Shown piece by piece: positions 6,518-6,541 of a DNA stretch of 6,541 bases. Location: NCBI GenBank assembly GCA_902767065.1, contig CACXFW010000326.1, forward strand, positions 1 through 6,541. Direction: 5' to 3'. The stretch comes from an uncultured Lachnospiraceae bacterium (GTDB lineage Bacteria > Bacillota > Clostridia > Lachnospirales > Lachnospiraceae). Under the pieces are notes generated by a model, which was not told the origin of the DNA, made no database searches, and worked only from the letters and a program-made list of their open reading frames with translations. Each line of letters begins with the position of its first letter. The first letter of the stretch is position 1. The position numbers and the translations under genes are program-made.

Positions 6518-6541
6518 TTCCCGCTCCACGGGCCTGATCCG

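Noticed and set aside
6428..6541. An open minus-strand frame from the right edge to a TGA at 6428-6430, as if a convergent gene ended here
   Set aside because: Only 37 codons, with no recognisable motif, and another frame (plus strand from 6425) is equally open; GC-rich sequence makes such frames likely by chance. More sequence would be needed to decide.
1..6541. CRISPR arrays, insertion sequences, tRNA or rRNA genes, toxin-antitoxin or phage genes
   Set aside because: No regularly spaced repeats, transposase motifs, cloverleaf-like sequence or rRNA-like stretches were seen on either strand; the window is fully accounted for by metabolic and regulatory genes plus their control regions.

Overview
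The window looks like chromosomal DNA of an anaerobic Gram-positive gut-type bacterium, most likely a Lachnospiraceae/Clostridia relative. The basis is strong AGGAG-type ribosome binding sites, near-consensus TATAAT/TATACT promoters, a clostridial-type cellobiose phosphorylase and moderately GC-rich codon use. The taxon is inferred from gene style, not from a marker gene.

Layout, left to right: (1) positions 1-63 may hold the last codons of a plus-strand gene that begins outside the window; (2) a strong hairpin with A/T tracts at both feet (85-130) looks like a shared bidirectional terminator; (3) a complete minus-strand gene (186-2621) encodes a GH94 cellobiose phosphorylase; (4) a 403-bp divergent control region (2622-3024) holds two face-to-face promoters, four copies of a CG-centred LacI-type operator motif, a symmetric set of 11-bp-spaced repeats and a terminator-like hairpin in the regulator leader; (5) a plus-strand two-gene operon encodes a LacI/GalR-family regulator (3025-4038) and, 21 nt downstream, a hybrid sensor histidine kinase (4060-6423) with an extracellular ABC-substrate-binding-like sensor and a C-terminal receiver; (6) the last 118 bases have no convincing gene but contain a 10-bp perfect inverted repeat.

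Working model (inference): cellobiose or a related beta-glucoside enters the cell and the phosphorylase splits it with phosphate into glucose 1-phosphate and glucose, saving one ATP per disaccharide. The LacI-type regulator probably represses both its own operon and the divergent phosphorylase gene through the repeated GAAAACGATT sites, which sit on the -35 element and near the start site of the phosphorylase promoter and on the start site of the regulator promoter. The hybrid kinase made from the same operon could add an extracellular input, but its output partner (an Hpt protein and/or a DNA-binding response regulator) and the sugar transporter are not in the window.
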